Source: Trichoplusia ni (lineage: Eukaryota > Arthropoda > Insecta > Lepidoptera > Noctuidae). Taken from it: a stretch of DNA of 64,000 bases. Of this stretch, positions 10,598 to 21,292 are shown piece after piece. The position numbers and the translations under genes are program-made. The stretch's first letter is position 1, and the number at the start of each line of letters is the position of its first letter. The notes under the pieces are model-generated. The model ran no database searches and was not told the DNA's origin. It worked only from the letters and a program-made list of their open reading frames with translations. The stretch lies in assembly GCF_003590095.1 (NCBI RefSeq), contig NC_039499.1, positions 5,084,001-5,148,000 on the forward strand, given 5' to 3'.

Positions 10598-11380
10598 ACA
10601 ATGAACAGTATTTGTGATTAGTGTTATATGATTAGGTTTAAGTATAGTTTAAGTCAAATTAGAGTCTGATTAGATTATTGTTTGTTTAGTATACTCCGGC
10701 CTCCTATTGGAAAACATTCCAGTAACAGCGACCAATAGGAGAGCCGGAATTAATTAAAGTTTATATGAAAATTGTGAATATTTGTAAGATAGGAATATTG
10801 TAAAAATAATATTTTTCTCATATTATAGGCTAAGTAATGATTCAGAAAATGTATAGTTAACATACTATTGTAATTCATTTTTAAATAGAAAATAGCATTT
10901 TAAGTAAACGGCTCTCGGTGTGGTAAAGTATCGTCGTACTTAACCTTAAGGAAAAAACCGCGCGCGGGCCCCGCCCCCGCTCTTATTGGTCGAAAAGCGA
11001 GCGATCTTATTGGTCGGCCAATGGGAGCGGGGGAATTTCGGGGCCCGAATTTGTATAAAATGCGGCCCACACCGAGAGTCGACACATTCGGCGGCAACAC
11101 AGCAAGAAGAGCGGACCAACAGGAAGAAATAGGAAGCCCTCGAAGACTTCAGCAACAGCGACGCCTCGGATACAACGAAGGAGCCCCGGACATCAGCGAA
11201 GCCCTAAAGGACATCAGCGAAGCCCTAAAGGACATCAACGGAGCCCTACGAAATAGTCGACGTAAACAAACTGCGTTTGTTTACGTTTTGTATCCTCTGT
11301 TTGAGCGTCAATAAATTGAGTTTGGTGTTTATACAAGGGCCTTCTCATTTTTCACCAATCCGGCACCCCCAATAGTTGTG
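10558..11380 (+). repeat. BEL/Pao 3' LTR, left copy, truncated by gap
   Basis: It begins TGTGCGGGACAG directly after GGGAGAGA and ends inside the LTR at the N run. It has a few substitutions not seen in the other three LTRs (for example GTAAAAATAAT at 10800-10810, where the others read GTATAAATTAT). Confidence 0.88.
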
Positions 11381-12380
11381 NNNNNNNNNNNNNNNNNNNN
11401 NNNNNNNNNNNNNNNNNNNNNNNNNNNNNNNNNNNNNNNNNNNNNNNNNNNNNNNNNNNNNNNNNNNNNNNNNNNNNNNNNNNNNNNNNNNNNNNNNNNN
11501 NNNNNNNNNNNNNNNNNNNNNNNNNNNNNNNNNNNNNNNNNNNNNNNNNNNNNNNNNNNNNNNNNNNNNNNNNNNNNNNNNNNNNNNNNNNNNNNNNNNN
11601 NNNNNNNNNNNNNNNNNNNNNNNNNNNNNNNNNNNNNNNNNNNNNNNNNNNNNNNNNNNNNNNNNNNNNNNNNNNNNNNNNNNNNNNNNNNNNNNNNNNN
11701 NNNNNNNNNNNNNNNNNNNNNNNNNNNNNNNNNNNNNNNNNNNNNNNNNNNNNNNNNNNNNNNNNNNNNNNNNNNNNNNNNNNNNNNNNNNNNNNNNNNN
11801 NNNNNNNNNNNNNNNNNNNNNNNNNNNNNNNNNNNNNNNNNNNNNNNNNNNNNNNNNNNNNNNNNNNNNNNNNNNNNNNNNNNNNNNNNNNNNNNNNNNN
11901 NNNNNNNNNNNNNNNNNNNNNNNNNNNNNNNNNNNNNNNNNNNNNNNNNNNNNNNNNNNNNNNNNNNNNNNNNNNNNNNNNNNNNNNNNNNNNNNNNNNN
12001 NNNNNNNNNNNNNNNNNNNNNNNNNNNNNNNNNNNNNNNNNNNNNNNNNNNNNNNNNNNNNNNNNNNNNNNNNNNNNNNNNNNNNNNNNNNNNNNNNNNN
12101 NNNNNNNNNNNNNNNNNNNNNNNNNNNNNNNNNNNNNNNNNNNNNNNNNNNNNNNNNNNNNNNNNNNNNNNNNNNNNNNNNNNNNNNNNNNNNNNNNNNN
12201 NNNNNNNNNNNNNNNNNNNNNNNNNNNNNNNNNNNNNNNNNNNNNNNNNNNNNNNNNNNNNNNNNNNNNNNNNNNNNNNNNNNNNNNNNNNNNNNNNNNN
12301 NNNNNNNNNNNNNNNNNNNNNNNNNNNNNNNNNNNNNNNNNNNNNNNNNNNNNNNNNNNNNNNNNNNNNNNNNNNNNNNN
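11381..12380. other. Assembly gap, 1000 N
   Basis: There are exactly 1000 undetermined bases, the usual placeholder of a scaffolder rather than a measured distance. ORFs running into it have no meaning. Confidence 0.99.
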
Positions 12381-13679
12381 AAGAATACTCAATAATTGTT
12401 TAACAAAGTATCTCAAAAATTTTTCCATAATATCCGATAACCAATTTGGGTTTCGATCTGGCATATCGACTGAAGATGCAGTAACAAACTTCAGTAATGC
12501 AGTAGTTGATTGTTTAGATAAAGGATACAAATGCTATGGTATATTTTTAGATATATCGAAAGCGTTTGATACGGTTTTTGCACCAATACTTTTATCTAAA
12601 CTAGAGCTTATCGGGGTTCGCGGTCCATCTCTAGATATATTTAGGGACTACCTATCCAATCGCTCTCAGGTAGTTAAAATTGATGATGTTATTAGTGAGG
12701 AAGAACAAATCGAATACGGAGTCCCACAGGGAAGTATCCTCGGCCCTACGCTATTCATAATCTATGTCAACGACTTGTGCAAGATGAAGCTTGATAGTTG
12801 CAATATTTTTACATACGCCGATGATACAGCCTTATTAGTCTATGCGAAGACCTGGTTAGAAGCCAAATCCTTAGCTGAGGCTAACCTGAGAAAAATAATG
12901 ATATGGATGTCTTCAAACTTACTTACTCTAAACATAGACAAAACTAAATTCATACGTTTCTATCTCCCAAATTCTCCTACACCACCAATTGAAACCACAA
13001 CAATCACGGCTCACTATTGCAACAAAACCTCAGCAACGATCTGTTCTTGTCCACCTTTAGCAAATGTTCCTGCATTAGATATCTCGGTGTTATGATTGAC
13101 GAAAGATTAAATTGGCGCACTCAAATTGAAACTCTTACCGGGCGTGTTAGAAGATTACTTTTTATCTTTAAAAATCTTCGTCATTCTGCCGATCTATCAG
13201 TTATGCACACAGTCTATGTTGCCCTGTGTCAATCTATTCTCAGTTATTGCATTCCTGCATGGGGTGGTACTTATAAAACTCTGTTTCTACAATTAGAAAG
13301 GGCCCAGAGATACCTTCTCAAAGTTATACACTGCAAACCTCGTCGCTACTCAACTACAGATCTGTATAAGGAATGCCAGTTATTGACTGTTAGACAATTA
13401 TTCGTCCTTCGCACCATACTGCGGCGACATTCACAACTACCCCTTAGTAATCAAATTTTACAAAAAAGACGGGGTGCTCTTGTATGTTCTCCTGTTGGAT
13501 GTAGGACCAGTTTCGCATTACGTCAATATAACGCACTGAGTTCTAGAATTTATAACAAAATTAATAATAAAATCTCACTGTATAAATTAAATAAACATAA
13601 CTTGAAGATTAAATTAACCCATTGGCTTAAGTCTTTAAATTATAATGAAACAGAGGAACTCATAGTAATTGTAAAGTAA
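12381..13679 (+). pseudogene. LINE reverse transcriptase fragment, right copy, one frameshift
   Basis: It matches residues from about 235 on of the left-copy RT, including YADDTALL. The left copy reads GTTCCCTGC near 3204 where this copy reads GTTCCTGC near 13069. The missing C breaks the frame into a part ending at 13095 and a part to 13679. Confidence 0.85.
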
Positions 13680-13714
13680 AATATAAGTACCTAAATAGAT
13701 CTACTGTAAGTAAT
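12381..13714 (+). mobile_element. LINE, right assembly copy (starts at gap)
   Basis: The first base corresponds to position 2515 of the left copy, and the two then run almost base for base to the same BEL junction (13710-13714 GTAAT). It is almost certainly the same LINE seen twice. Confidence 0.88.
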
Positions 13715-14580
13715 TGTGCGGGACAGCGTGAACAGTTTAAGAGAAAAAAGTGTAAACAATGAACAGTATTTGTGATTAGTGTTATATGATTAGGTTTAAG
13801 ATAGTTTAAGTCAAATTAGAGTCTGATTAGATTATTGTTTGTTTAGTATACTCCGGCCTCCTATTGGAAAACATTCCAGTAACAGCGACCAATAGGAGAG
13901 CCGGAATAATTAAAGTTTATATGAAAATTGTGAATATTTGTAAGATAGGAATATTGTATAAATTATATTTTTCTCATATTATAGGCTAAGTAATGATTCA
14001 GAAAATGTATAGTTAACATACTATTGTAATTCATTTTTAAATAGAAAATAGCATTTTAAGTAAACGGCTCTCGGTGTGGTAAAGTATCGTCGTACTTAAC
14101 CTTAAGAAAAAAACCGCGCGCGGGCCCCGCCCCCGCTCTTATTGGTCGAAAAGCGAGCGATCTTATTGGTCGGCCAATGGGAGCGGGGGAATTTCGGGGC
14201 CCGAATTTGTATAAAATGCGGCCCACACCGAGAGTCGACACATTCGGCGGCAACACAGCAAGAAGAGCGGACCAACAGGAAGAAATAGGAAGCCCTCGAA
14301 GACTTCAGCAACAGCGACGCCTCGGATACAACGAAGGAGCCCCGGAACATCAGCGAAGCCCTAAAGGACATCAGCGAAGCCCTAAAGGACATCAACGGAG
14401 CCCTACGAAATAGTCGACGTAAACAAACTGCGTTTGTTTACGTTTTGCATCCTCTGTTTGAGCGTCAATAAATTGAGTTTGGTGTTTATACAAGGGCCTT
14501 CTCATTTTTCACCAATCCCACCCCCAATAGTTGTGCTCGCGCGGTGTCTCTTGCTGTAAAGTTGGAGCCCGTGCGACACA
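13715..14580 (+). repeat. BEL/Pao 5' LTR, right copy (866 bp)
   Basis: It has the same ends as the left 5' LTR. It differs by several one-base indels (for example an extra A in GAGAAAAAAG, and a lost GG giving CAATCCCACCCCC), the pattern of homopolymer error. Confidence 0.9.
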
Positions 14581-14585
14581 TTTAA

Positions 14586-14602
14586 TGGTCCTTCGAGCGG
14601 AT
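14586..14602 (+). other. Primer-binding site, right copy, one base short
   Basis: It reads TGGTCCTTCGAGCGGAT. One C of the tRNA-Tyr complement is missing compared with 4724-4741, which would weaken priming if real. Confidence 0.65.
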
Positions 14603-14685
14603 ACGTGGAATTGAGTTGGCCTTTCGAACATCGAACCTAATTACAGATCGAGTTTGAAGACCGAAGAATAGAAGACAGAAGCGCC

Positions 14686-17600
14686 ATGCCCGTCACACGC
14701 TCCGAGGGAAAGGGCCGCAAGGTCGCAACACAACAGAAAGCCATCATCCGAGGACACCGCTACGACCTCGGGGACCGGCAACAGCGCCGAGACTGCGATC
14801 GATTCTACAGCCACAGGACTACCGCCACGGAAACTACAGAGTATACATCCGCCTCCGTGACGACAGCCACCACGCAGTCATCGGCAACCGCCGCGACCTC
14901 CGGCACCGCCGCCACCTCGGGCGCCACCGCGACCGCCGGCACCACCGCCGCGGCCGCAACAGCAACCAACGCGCCTACGGTCTCGGACTCCGCTGCTACC
15001 ACGCTGCCCGCTCACGCCGTCAAGAAGACGAACATGAACCCCCCGCGGGGGGGGGTAACCGCCGGTGTCAACAAAAACAGAACAGAAGCATCTACAGTCA
15101 AGCGGAACAGGAAGGATGCAACCGGCCCACATGAAACAGGTGGACCGACCACCCCGCGCGCCCCCAGCAAGAGGGGGGGAGGGGGGGGATCAACACACAG
15201 CAAGAAGGCGCAGCGGATAGCAAAGGCCAAAGAAGAACTCCTGCGCCTACAGGTCGAGCTCGCGGCGGCGAAGCTGGCCGCCTTGGAGACTGAAGACACA
15301 GAAGATGAAGATGAAGAAGGCGACGTCTCTATCACCGAGGTGAACGAGAAGGTGTCCAATTGGCTCGACACCAACAAGAACACAGCAGAGGAGGACGCGA
15401 CGCCACAGCAGAAGACTCAGCAGCCCGCGCAGCCAGCACCGGCGGGAGGACCAGCGGACTTCTCGCAGCTGGCTGAAGCAATAACGCTCGCGGTCAAGGC
15501 CGCTCAGCGACCGAAGTTCATTGAACTTCCGATCTTCAGCGGTGCACATCAAGAATGGCTGCCCTTCCGCGCGGCCTACTATGAGACAGCGTCGTCGTAC
15601 TCTCCTATAGAAAACACGAACAGGCTTAGAAGAAACCTCAAAGGAAGAGCCAGGGAAGCCGTGGAGGGCCTGCTCATCACCAGCGCAGCTCCGGAAGAAG
15701 TTATGAAGACATTGGAGTCAAGGTTCGGGCGACCAGAAGCAATAGCGATGGTGGAGATGGAGGCGCTCCGGGGACTCCCACGCCTCACGGAATCGCCACG
15801 AGATATATGCATCTTCTCAACGAAGGTCTCCAACATCGTCGCTACATTGAAGACTCTCAGCTGTTTGAACTACCTATATAACCCGGAGATATGCAAATCT
15901 CTGGTGGACAAGTTAACCCCAACACTCAAGTACAGGTATTTTGACTACGCCGCCAGCCAACAGAAAAGTGAACCCGATCTCGTCAAGATGGAAAGATTTC
16001 TCAGAAGGGAAGCTGAACTCTGCGGTCCATATGCGCTACCTGAACAGGTAGCAGCGCCACCCACAGTTAGAAGACCGCAGAGAGTCAACAACGTGCAAAC
16101 GTATACACCGAAGTGTCCAGCATGCGACGAGACGGGACACAACACGCAAGACTGTGCAGAGTTCAAGAAGAAGGACAACAGCGGAAGATGGGACCTAGCC
16201 AAGGCAAGGAAGTTGTGCTTTCGCTGTCTGCGTTACAGAAACAAAACCCATAGTTGCAAGCCCAAGCCCTGTGGGATAGATAACTGCAAGTATTTTCACA
16301 ACAGGTTACTTCATTTTGAAAGAAGCACAGAGAAGATTCCTACAGAAGAACAGGACAAAGAAGTAATCAACTCTGCGTGGACAGCAAAAAGAAAACAGTC
16401 TTACTTGAAGATCGTGCCGCTGAAGGTGAAGGGGCCCAAAGGAGTCGTGGACACCTTCGCTCTGCTGGACGACGGGTCGACAGTAACATTAATAGACGAA
16501 GAGGTCGCCAAGGAGATAGGTGCCACAGGACCCGTCGACCCCCTACGTATAGAAACTATCAACGAGTTGAAGACGTCAGAAGCTGCGTCAAGAAGAGTCA
16601 CCTTCCGATTAAAGGGTATGAATGGTCACGAAGAGCGAGTCCAAGCCAGAACAGTTAAGAACCTGCAGGTCTCGTCACAGAGGGTGTCCAGGGAAGTGGT
16701 TCAAGATTGCAAGCACCTGACGGACTTGATAGGACACCTGACGTACGACCAAGCCAAGCCACGACTACTGATCGGACAGGACAACTGGCATCTTCTGGTG
16801 AACACAAGGATAAGAAGAGGCGATCATCACCAACCAGTGGCCTCCCTCACGCCGCTGGGTTGGGTCCTGCACGGAAGCCAAACCAGGACAATGAAGCACG
16901 CGATCGACTATGTATCGCATATCACAGAAGAATCACCAGAAGATGACCTAGAAGCCATGGTCAAGAAGTACTTCGAAATGGACTCTTTATGCATCGTTCC
17001 GAAGAAGCCCACTACAGATCCAGAACAGCAAGCTCTCCGAGTCCTAGAGAAGACAACGAGAAGAATAGGAGAAGGAAGATACGAAACGGGCCTCTTATGG
17101 AAACAAGAAGACATCTCGTTTCCCAACAATTACTGCAACGCCGTGAAGAGGCTCGAAAATATAGAGAGAAAATTAGATCGCGACCCGAAGCTTAAACAGA
17201 AGTATAATGAACAGATGGAAGCACTCGTCGCCAAAGGCTACGCCGAACGTGCTCCTGCAGACAAGGACCCCAAGAAGACATGGTACTTACCACACTTCGC
17301 TGTCATCAATCCAATGAAGCCAGAGAAACTCAGAGTGGTACACGACGCCGCCGCCAAGACAAGAGGGGTGGCGCTCAACGACATGCTGCTGAAGGGACCT
17401 GACCTGATGCAGTCGCTGCCTGGAGTCGTCATGCGTTTCCGACAACATCAAATAGCAGTCACGGCGGACATTAAAGAAATGTTCATGCAAGTGAAACTTC
17501 GAGAAGCTGACAGAGACTCCCTGCGATACGTGTGGAGGGGCAACAGAAGAGATGACCAGCCTCCAGAAGAGTACAGAATGACGTCTCTGATCTTCGGCGC

Positions 17601-20463
17601 GTCGAGCTCACCGTCAACAGCAATATATGTCAAGAACTTGAACGCCAAAGAACACGAAGCCACACACCCCGAGGCTGCAGCAGCGATCATAGAGAAGCAC
17701 TACGTAGACGACTACTTAGACAGCTTCAGGAGTCTAGAGGACGCAGTACGTATAGCTAAGGGAGTTCGAGATATACACGCAAAGGCCTGCTTCGAACTCA
17801 AACAGTGGAAGTCCAACTCAACCCTGCTACTCCAAGAGCTGGGAGAGGAGGAGCTCATAGAAGATATGGAACTCTACAAGACAGAAGAGAAAACAGAACG
17901 AGTGCTAGGAGTCATCTGGAAGTTGAACACTGACGAGCTGACCTTCAACCTCAACTTAGCTCGCGTTCCGACAACGCTACTGGAGGGAGAAACACCTACG
18001 AAGAGAGAAGCCTTGCGGATAGTAATGTCACTGTTCGACCCACTCGGCTTCGCGTCTCCTGTCACCATACGGGCGAAGCAGCTCCTGCAGGAAGTGTGGC
18101 GCAGAGGAACGGCGTGGGACGACCCTATAGACGAAGATCTCGCGGAGCAATGGACGACCTGGCTGACTCACCTACAGAAGCTACGAGACGTGAAGATACC
18201 GAGGCGATACCTGAACTACAGCGACGCTGCCTCGATACAGCTTCACATCTTCACCGACGCCAGCGAGTCAGCATACTCTGCGGTCCTGTATTGGAGAACG
18301 AAAACTCCTGACGGCGAGGTCAAGCTCTCTCTCATCGTCGCCAAGGCGAAGGTGGCACCGTTGAAGCTAACGTCGATCCCGAGGTTGGAGCTTCAAGCTG
18401 CAGTTATGGGCACCAGACTGGCAGACTCAGTCATAGAAGAGCACGAGAGGAAACCTGACTGCAAGGTGTTCTGGACCGACAGTAAGACAGTACTCACCTG
18501 GATCAGGACAGGGTCACGCACCTACAAACCATACGTGGCTCATCGGCTTGCTGCTATAGAAGAAAGTACCAAAGTTAACGAGTGGCGCTGGGTTCCGACG
18601 AAGCTGAACGTAGCGGACGACGCGACACGAGACGTCCCGCTCACCTTCGACAAGGATCACAGATGGTACAAGGGACCCGACTTCTTGTACGAAGAAGAGG
18701 ACCAGTGGCCAGTCGAGACAGATACTAAGAAGATCGAAGACACTTCTGGGGAAGAGAAGGTGAACCACGTAGCGAATAAAAGAGAACTTAGATTAACAGA
18801 AGGGCTACCCGAAGCCTCACGCTTCTCTAACTGGCACCGGCTTCGATATACTACAGCGCGAGTTCTTCTATTCATTGAACTCTGCAGAAGAAATAAAGAA
18901 AGCGTAAATTACAGAAGGACTAAGAAAAACAAAGAACAGGATCCAAACTGGAATAAGATAGCAAGAAAAACGTCAAGCACTAATGAAACACAGAAGAAAA
19001 CAACAACAAAGATAAATAGAAAATTCCTCCCAGTCTCTGCCGAGAACCTCAAGCAGGCGGAGGAGTTGCTGATGCGTGCTTCTCAAGAAGAGTCGTTCGC
19101 AGAAGAAATAGCCAACCTAAGGAGTGGGAAACCGGTCAACAAGGAAAGCAGACTACATCAACTCAGCGTCACGTGTGTGGATGGTGCCCTCCGGCTTAGA
19201 AGTCGCATAAAAGCCGTCAAATACATGCCAGAAGACTTCAAGAGCCCCATGATAATAGACGGAGACCATCCTATAGTTAAGACATGGATACGAGCGATAC
19301 ACCAACAGCTACATCACGCAGGAGTAGAAGCGACAGTCAACGAATGTAGACAACAGTACTGGGTGTTACGCCTGCGCCCTACAACGCGCTCAGTACTGCG
19401 ACAGTGTTTGTTCTGCAGAATGAAGACAGGGACTCCGCCACATCCACGAACAGGTGATCTACCACAGTGTCGTTTGGCTCATCACAAAAGGCCATTTACC
19501 TACACTGGGGTGGACTACTTCGGCCCGCTATCTGTAACAGTTGGAAGAACGCGACAGAAACGCTACGTCGCGATATTTACCTGCCTCACTACGCGAGCCA
19601 TTCATCTCGAAATTGCAGGCTCACTCAGCACCGACTCAGCAGTGATGGCAGTCCGAAGAATGATCTCTCGACGCGGCTGCCCTACAGAAATATGGTCAGA
19701 CAACGGCACCAACCTAAAGGGAGCTGAAAAGGAACTTCGACAACAAATAGATGAAGCGACGGCGGAAGAAGCTGCAAAGAGAACCATCGCTTGGCGGTTC
19801 ATACCTCCTGGCGCACCGTTCATGGGAGGAGCATGGGAACGAATGGTCCGGTCAGTCAAGACGGCGCTCGCCGCCACTCTGCACGAGCGACACCCTACAG
19901 AAGAGGTGTTATCCACACTACTAGCCGAGGTGGAGTACACCGTGAACAGCAGGCCACTGACCCACGTTTCAGTGAGCCCCGAAGATCCAGAAGCCCTGAC
20001 GCCAAATCACTTCCTCCTAGGAGGACAGGGTCGAGTACCGCTGCCTGGAAGTTTCACCGACAAGGACGTAGCTTCGAGATCCAGCTGGCGAGCAGCCCAA
20101 AGGCTCGCTGACTTATTCTGGACGCGCTGGGTGAGAGAGTACTTACCCGAGCTTCAACACCGGCGGGAGCCGCACGGACGGGGCCCAGCTGTGCAGGTCA
20201 ACGACCTCGTACAAATAGTCGACGCCAACCTGCCCCGTAACGTGTGGGTCAGAGGAAGGGTCATCGACACGTACCCCGGCCCAGATGGAGTCGTCAGAGC
20301 AGTGGACATCCGGACAAAAGGAGGAGTTCTACGTCGACCAGTGAGGAAGCTGGTGATCCTGCCCCTGCACGACGACGGACCCGCACACGGAGGAGATGCA
20401 ACATCGTCGCACGGCGGGAGAGATGTGCGGGACAGCGTGAACAGTTTAAGAGAAAAAGTGTAA
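14686..20463 (+). CDS. BEL/Pao gag-pol polyprotein
   Basis: This is an open frame of 1925 codons. In order: a low-complexity Thr/Ala-rich N-terminus; a gag-like region (DUF1759-type) at about 278-430; a CCHC zinc knuckle (CPACDETGHNTQDC) at about 477-490 and a second Cys/His cluster; an aspartic protease (DUF1758-type) with LLDDGST near 594; a reverse transcriptase with YVDD at 1006-1009; RNase H with FTDAS (Asp about 1191); an integrase with an HHCC zinc region from about 1528 and DDE residues near 1610, 1672 and 1718; and a DUF5641-like C-terminus. The last 12 codons and the stop lie inside the 3' LTR. Residues about 18-45 are read in another frame than in the left copy, owing to one gained A (about 14739) and one lost G (about 14815) that cancel out. 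Confidence 0.92.
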   Translation: MPVTRSEGKGRKVATQQKAIIRGHRYDLGDRQQRRDCDRFYSHRTTATETTEYTSASVTTATTQSSATAATSGTAATSGATATAGTTAAAATATNAPTVSDSAATTLPAHAVKKTNMNPPRGGVTAGVNKNRTEASTVKRNRKDATGPHETGGPTTPRAPSKRGGGGGSTHSKKAQRIAKAKEELLRLQVELAAAKLAALETEDTEDEDEEGDVSITEVNEKVSNWLDTNKNTAEEDATPQQKTQQPAQPAPAGGPADFSQLAEAITLAVKAAQRPKFIELPIFSGAHQEWLPFRAAYYETASSYSPIENTNRLRRNLKGRAREAVEGLLITSAAPEEVMKTLESRFGRPEAIAMVEMEALRGLPRLTESPRDICIFSTKVSNIVATLKTLSCLNYLYNPEICKSLVDKLTPTLKYRYFDYAASQQKSEPDLVKMERFLRREAELCGPYALPEQVAAPPTVRRPQRVNNVQTYTPKCPACDETGHNTQDCAEFKKKDNSGRWDLAKARKLCFRCLRYRNKTHSCKPKPCGIDNCKYFHNRLLHFERSTEKIPTEEQDKEVINSAWTAKRKQSYLKIVPLKVKGPKGVVDTFALLDDGSTVTLIDEEVAKEIGATGPVDPLRIETINELKTSEAASRRVTFRLKGMNGHEERVQARTVKNLQVSSQRVSREVVQDCKHLTDLIGHLTYDQAKPRLLIGQDNWHLLVNTRIRRGDHHQPVASLTPLGWVLHGSQTRTMKHAIDYVSHITEESPEDDLEAMVKKYFEMDSLCIVPKKPTTDPEQQALRVLEKTTRRIGEGRYETGLLWKQEDISFPNNYCNAVKRLENIERKLDRDPKLKQKYNEQMEALVAKGYAERAPADKDPKKTWYLPHFAVINPMKPEKLRVVHDAAAKTRGVALNDMLLKGPDLMQSLPGVVMRFRQHQIAVTADIKEMFMQVKLREADRDSLRYVWRGNRRDDQPPEEYRMTSLIFGASSSPSTAIYVKNLNAKEHEATHPEAAAAIIEKHYVDDYLDSFRSLEDAVRIAKGVRDIHAKACFELKQWKSNSTLLLQELGEEELIEDMELYKTEEKTERVLGVIWKLNTDELTFNLNLARVPTTLLEGETPTKREALRIVMSLFDPLGFASPVTIRAKQLLQEVWRRGTAWDDPIDEDLAEQWTTWLTHLQKLRDVKIPRRYLNYSDAASIQLHIFTDASESAYSAVLYWRTKTPDGEVKLSLIVAKAKVAPLKLTSIPRLELQAAVMGTRLADSVIEEHERKPDCKVFWTDSKTVLTWIRTGSRTYKPYVAHRLAAIEESTKVNEWRWVPTKLNVADDATRDVPLTFDKDHRWYKGPDFLYEEEDQWPVETDTKKIEDTSGEEKVNHVANKRELRLTEGLPEASRFSNWHRLRYTTARVLLFIELCRRNKESVNYRRTKKNKEQDPNWNKIARKTSSTNETQKKTTTKINRKFLPVSAENLKQAEELLMRASQEESFAEEIANLRSGKPVNKESRLHQLSVTCVDGALRLRSRIKAVKYMPEDFKSPMIIDGDHPIVKTWIRAIHQQLHHAGVEATVNECRQQYWVLRLRPTTRSVLRQCLFCRMKTGTPPHPRTGDLPQCRLAHHKRPFTYTGVDYFGPLSVTVGRTRQKRYVAIFTCLTTRAIHLEIAGSLSTDSAVMAVRRMISRRGCPTEIWSDNGTNLKGAEKELRQQIDEATAEEAAKRTIAWRFIPPGAPFMGGAWERMVRSVKTALAATLHERHPTEEVLSTLLAEVEYTVNSRPLTHVSVSPEDPEALTPNHFLLGGQGRVPLPGSFTDKDVASRSSWRAAQRLADLFWTRWVREYLPELQHRREPHGRGPAVQVNDLVQIVDANLPRNVWVRGRVIDTYPGPDGVVRAVDIRTKGGVLRRPVRKLVILPLHDDGPAHGGDATSSHGGRDVRDSVNSLREKV

Positions 20464-21292
20464 ACAATGAACAGTATTTGTGATTAGTGTTATATGATTA
20501 GGTTTAAGTATAGTTTAAGTCAAATTAGAGTCTGATTAGATTATTGTTTGTTTAGTATACTCCGGCCTCCTATTGGAAAACATTCCAGTAACAGCGACCA
20601 ATAGGAGAGCCGGAATTAATTAAAGTTTATATGAAAATTGTGAATATTTGTAAGATAGGAATATTGTATAAATTATATTTTTCTCATATTATAGGCTAAG
20701 TAATGATTCAGAAAATGTATAGTTAACATACTATTGTAATTCATTTTTAAATAGAAAATAGCATTTTAAGTAAACGGCTCTCGGTGTGGTAAAGTATCGT
20801 CGTACTTAACCTTAAGGAAAAAACCGCGCGCGGGCCCCGCCCCCGCTCTTATTGGTCGAAAAGCGAGCGATCTTATTGGTCGGCCAATGGGAGCGGGGGA
20901 ATTTCGGGGCCCGAATTTGTATAAAATGCGGCCCACACCGAGAGTCGACACATTCGGCGGCAACACAGCAAGAAGAGCGGACCAACAGGAAGAAATAGGA
21001 AGCCCTCGAAGACTTCAGCAACAGCGACGCCTCGGATACAACGAAGGAGCCCCGGAACATCAGCGAAGCCCTAAAGGACATCAGCGAAGCCCTAAAGGAC
21101 ATCAACGGAGCCCTACGAAATAGTCGACGTAAACAAACTGCGTTTGTTTACGTTTTGCATCCTCTGTTTGAGCGTCAATAAATTGAGTTTGGTGTTTATA
21201 CAAGGGCCTTCTCATTTTTCACCAATCCGGCACCCCCAATAGTTGTGCTCGCGCGGTGTCTCTTGCTGTAAAGTTGGAGCCCGTGCGACACA
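20424..21292 (+). repeat. BEL/Pao 3' LTR, right copy (869 bp)
   Basis: It runs TGTGCGGG...GCGACACA and contains the gag-pol stop (20461-20463), the promoter block, TATAAAA and AATAAA. In this position the promoter reads toward the LRRFIP exons. Confidence 0.92.

Larger units (their letters stand above)
3850..11380 (+). mobile_element. BEL/Pao LTR retrotransposon, left assembly copy (broken by indels; 3' LTR cut by gap)
   Basis: The element has a 5' LTR, a primer site, gag-pol and a 3' LTR in the plus orientation, inserted in the 3' UTR of a LINE. The 3' LTR stops at the N run about 45 bases short of its end. Compared with the right copy (13715-21292), most differences are single-base losses or gains in short homopolymers. 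The left flank of both copies is the same LINE position, so this is most likely the same genomic element assembled twice. Confidence 0.88.
13715..21292 (+). mobile_element. BEL/Pao LTR retrotransposon, right copy, full length (7578 bp)
   Basis: It has two complete LTRs, a primer site, one open gag-pol frame, and a short purine tract GGGAGAGA (20416-20423) directly before the 3' LTR. It is flanked by GTAAT at 13710-13714 and 21293-21297. No envelope-like gene is present. Intact ends and frame suggest recent activity. Confidence 0.92.

Noticed and set aside
11352..12530. Long ORFs of 339-392 codons across the N run
   Set aside because: They exist only because N was read as open sequence. They encode nothing known.
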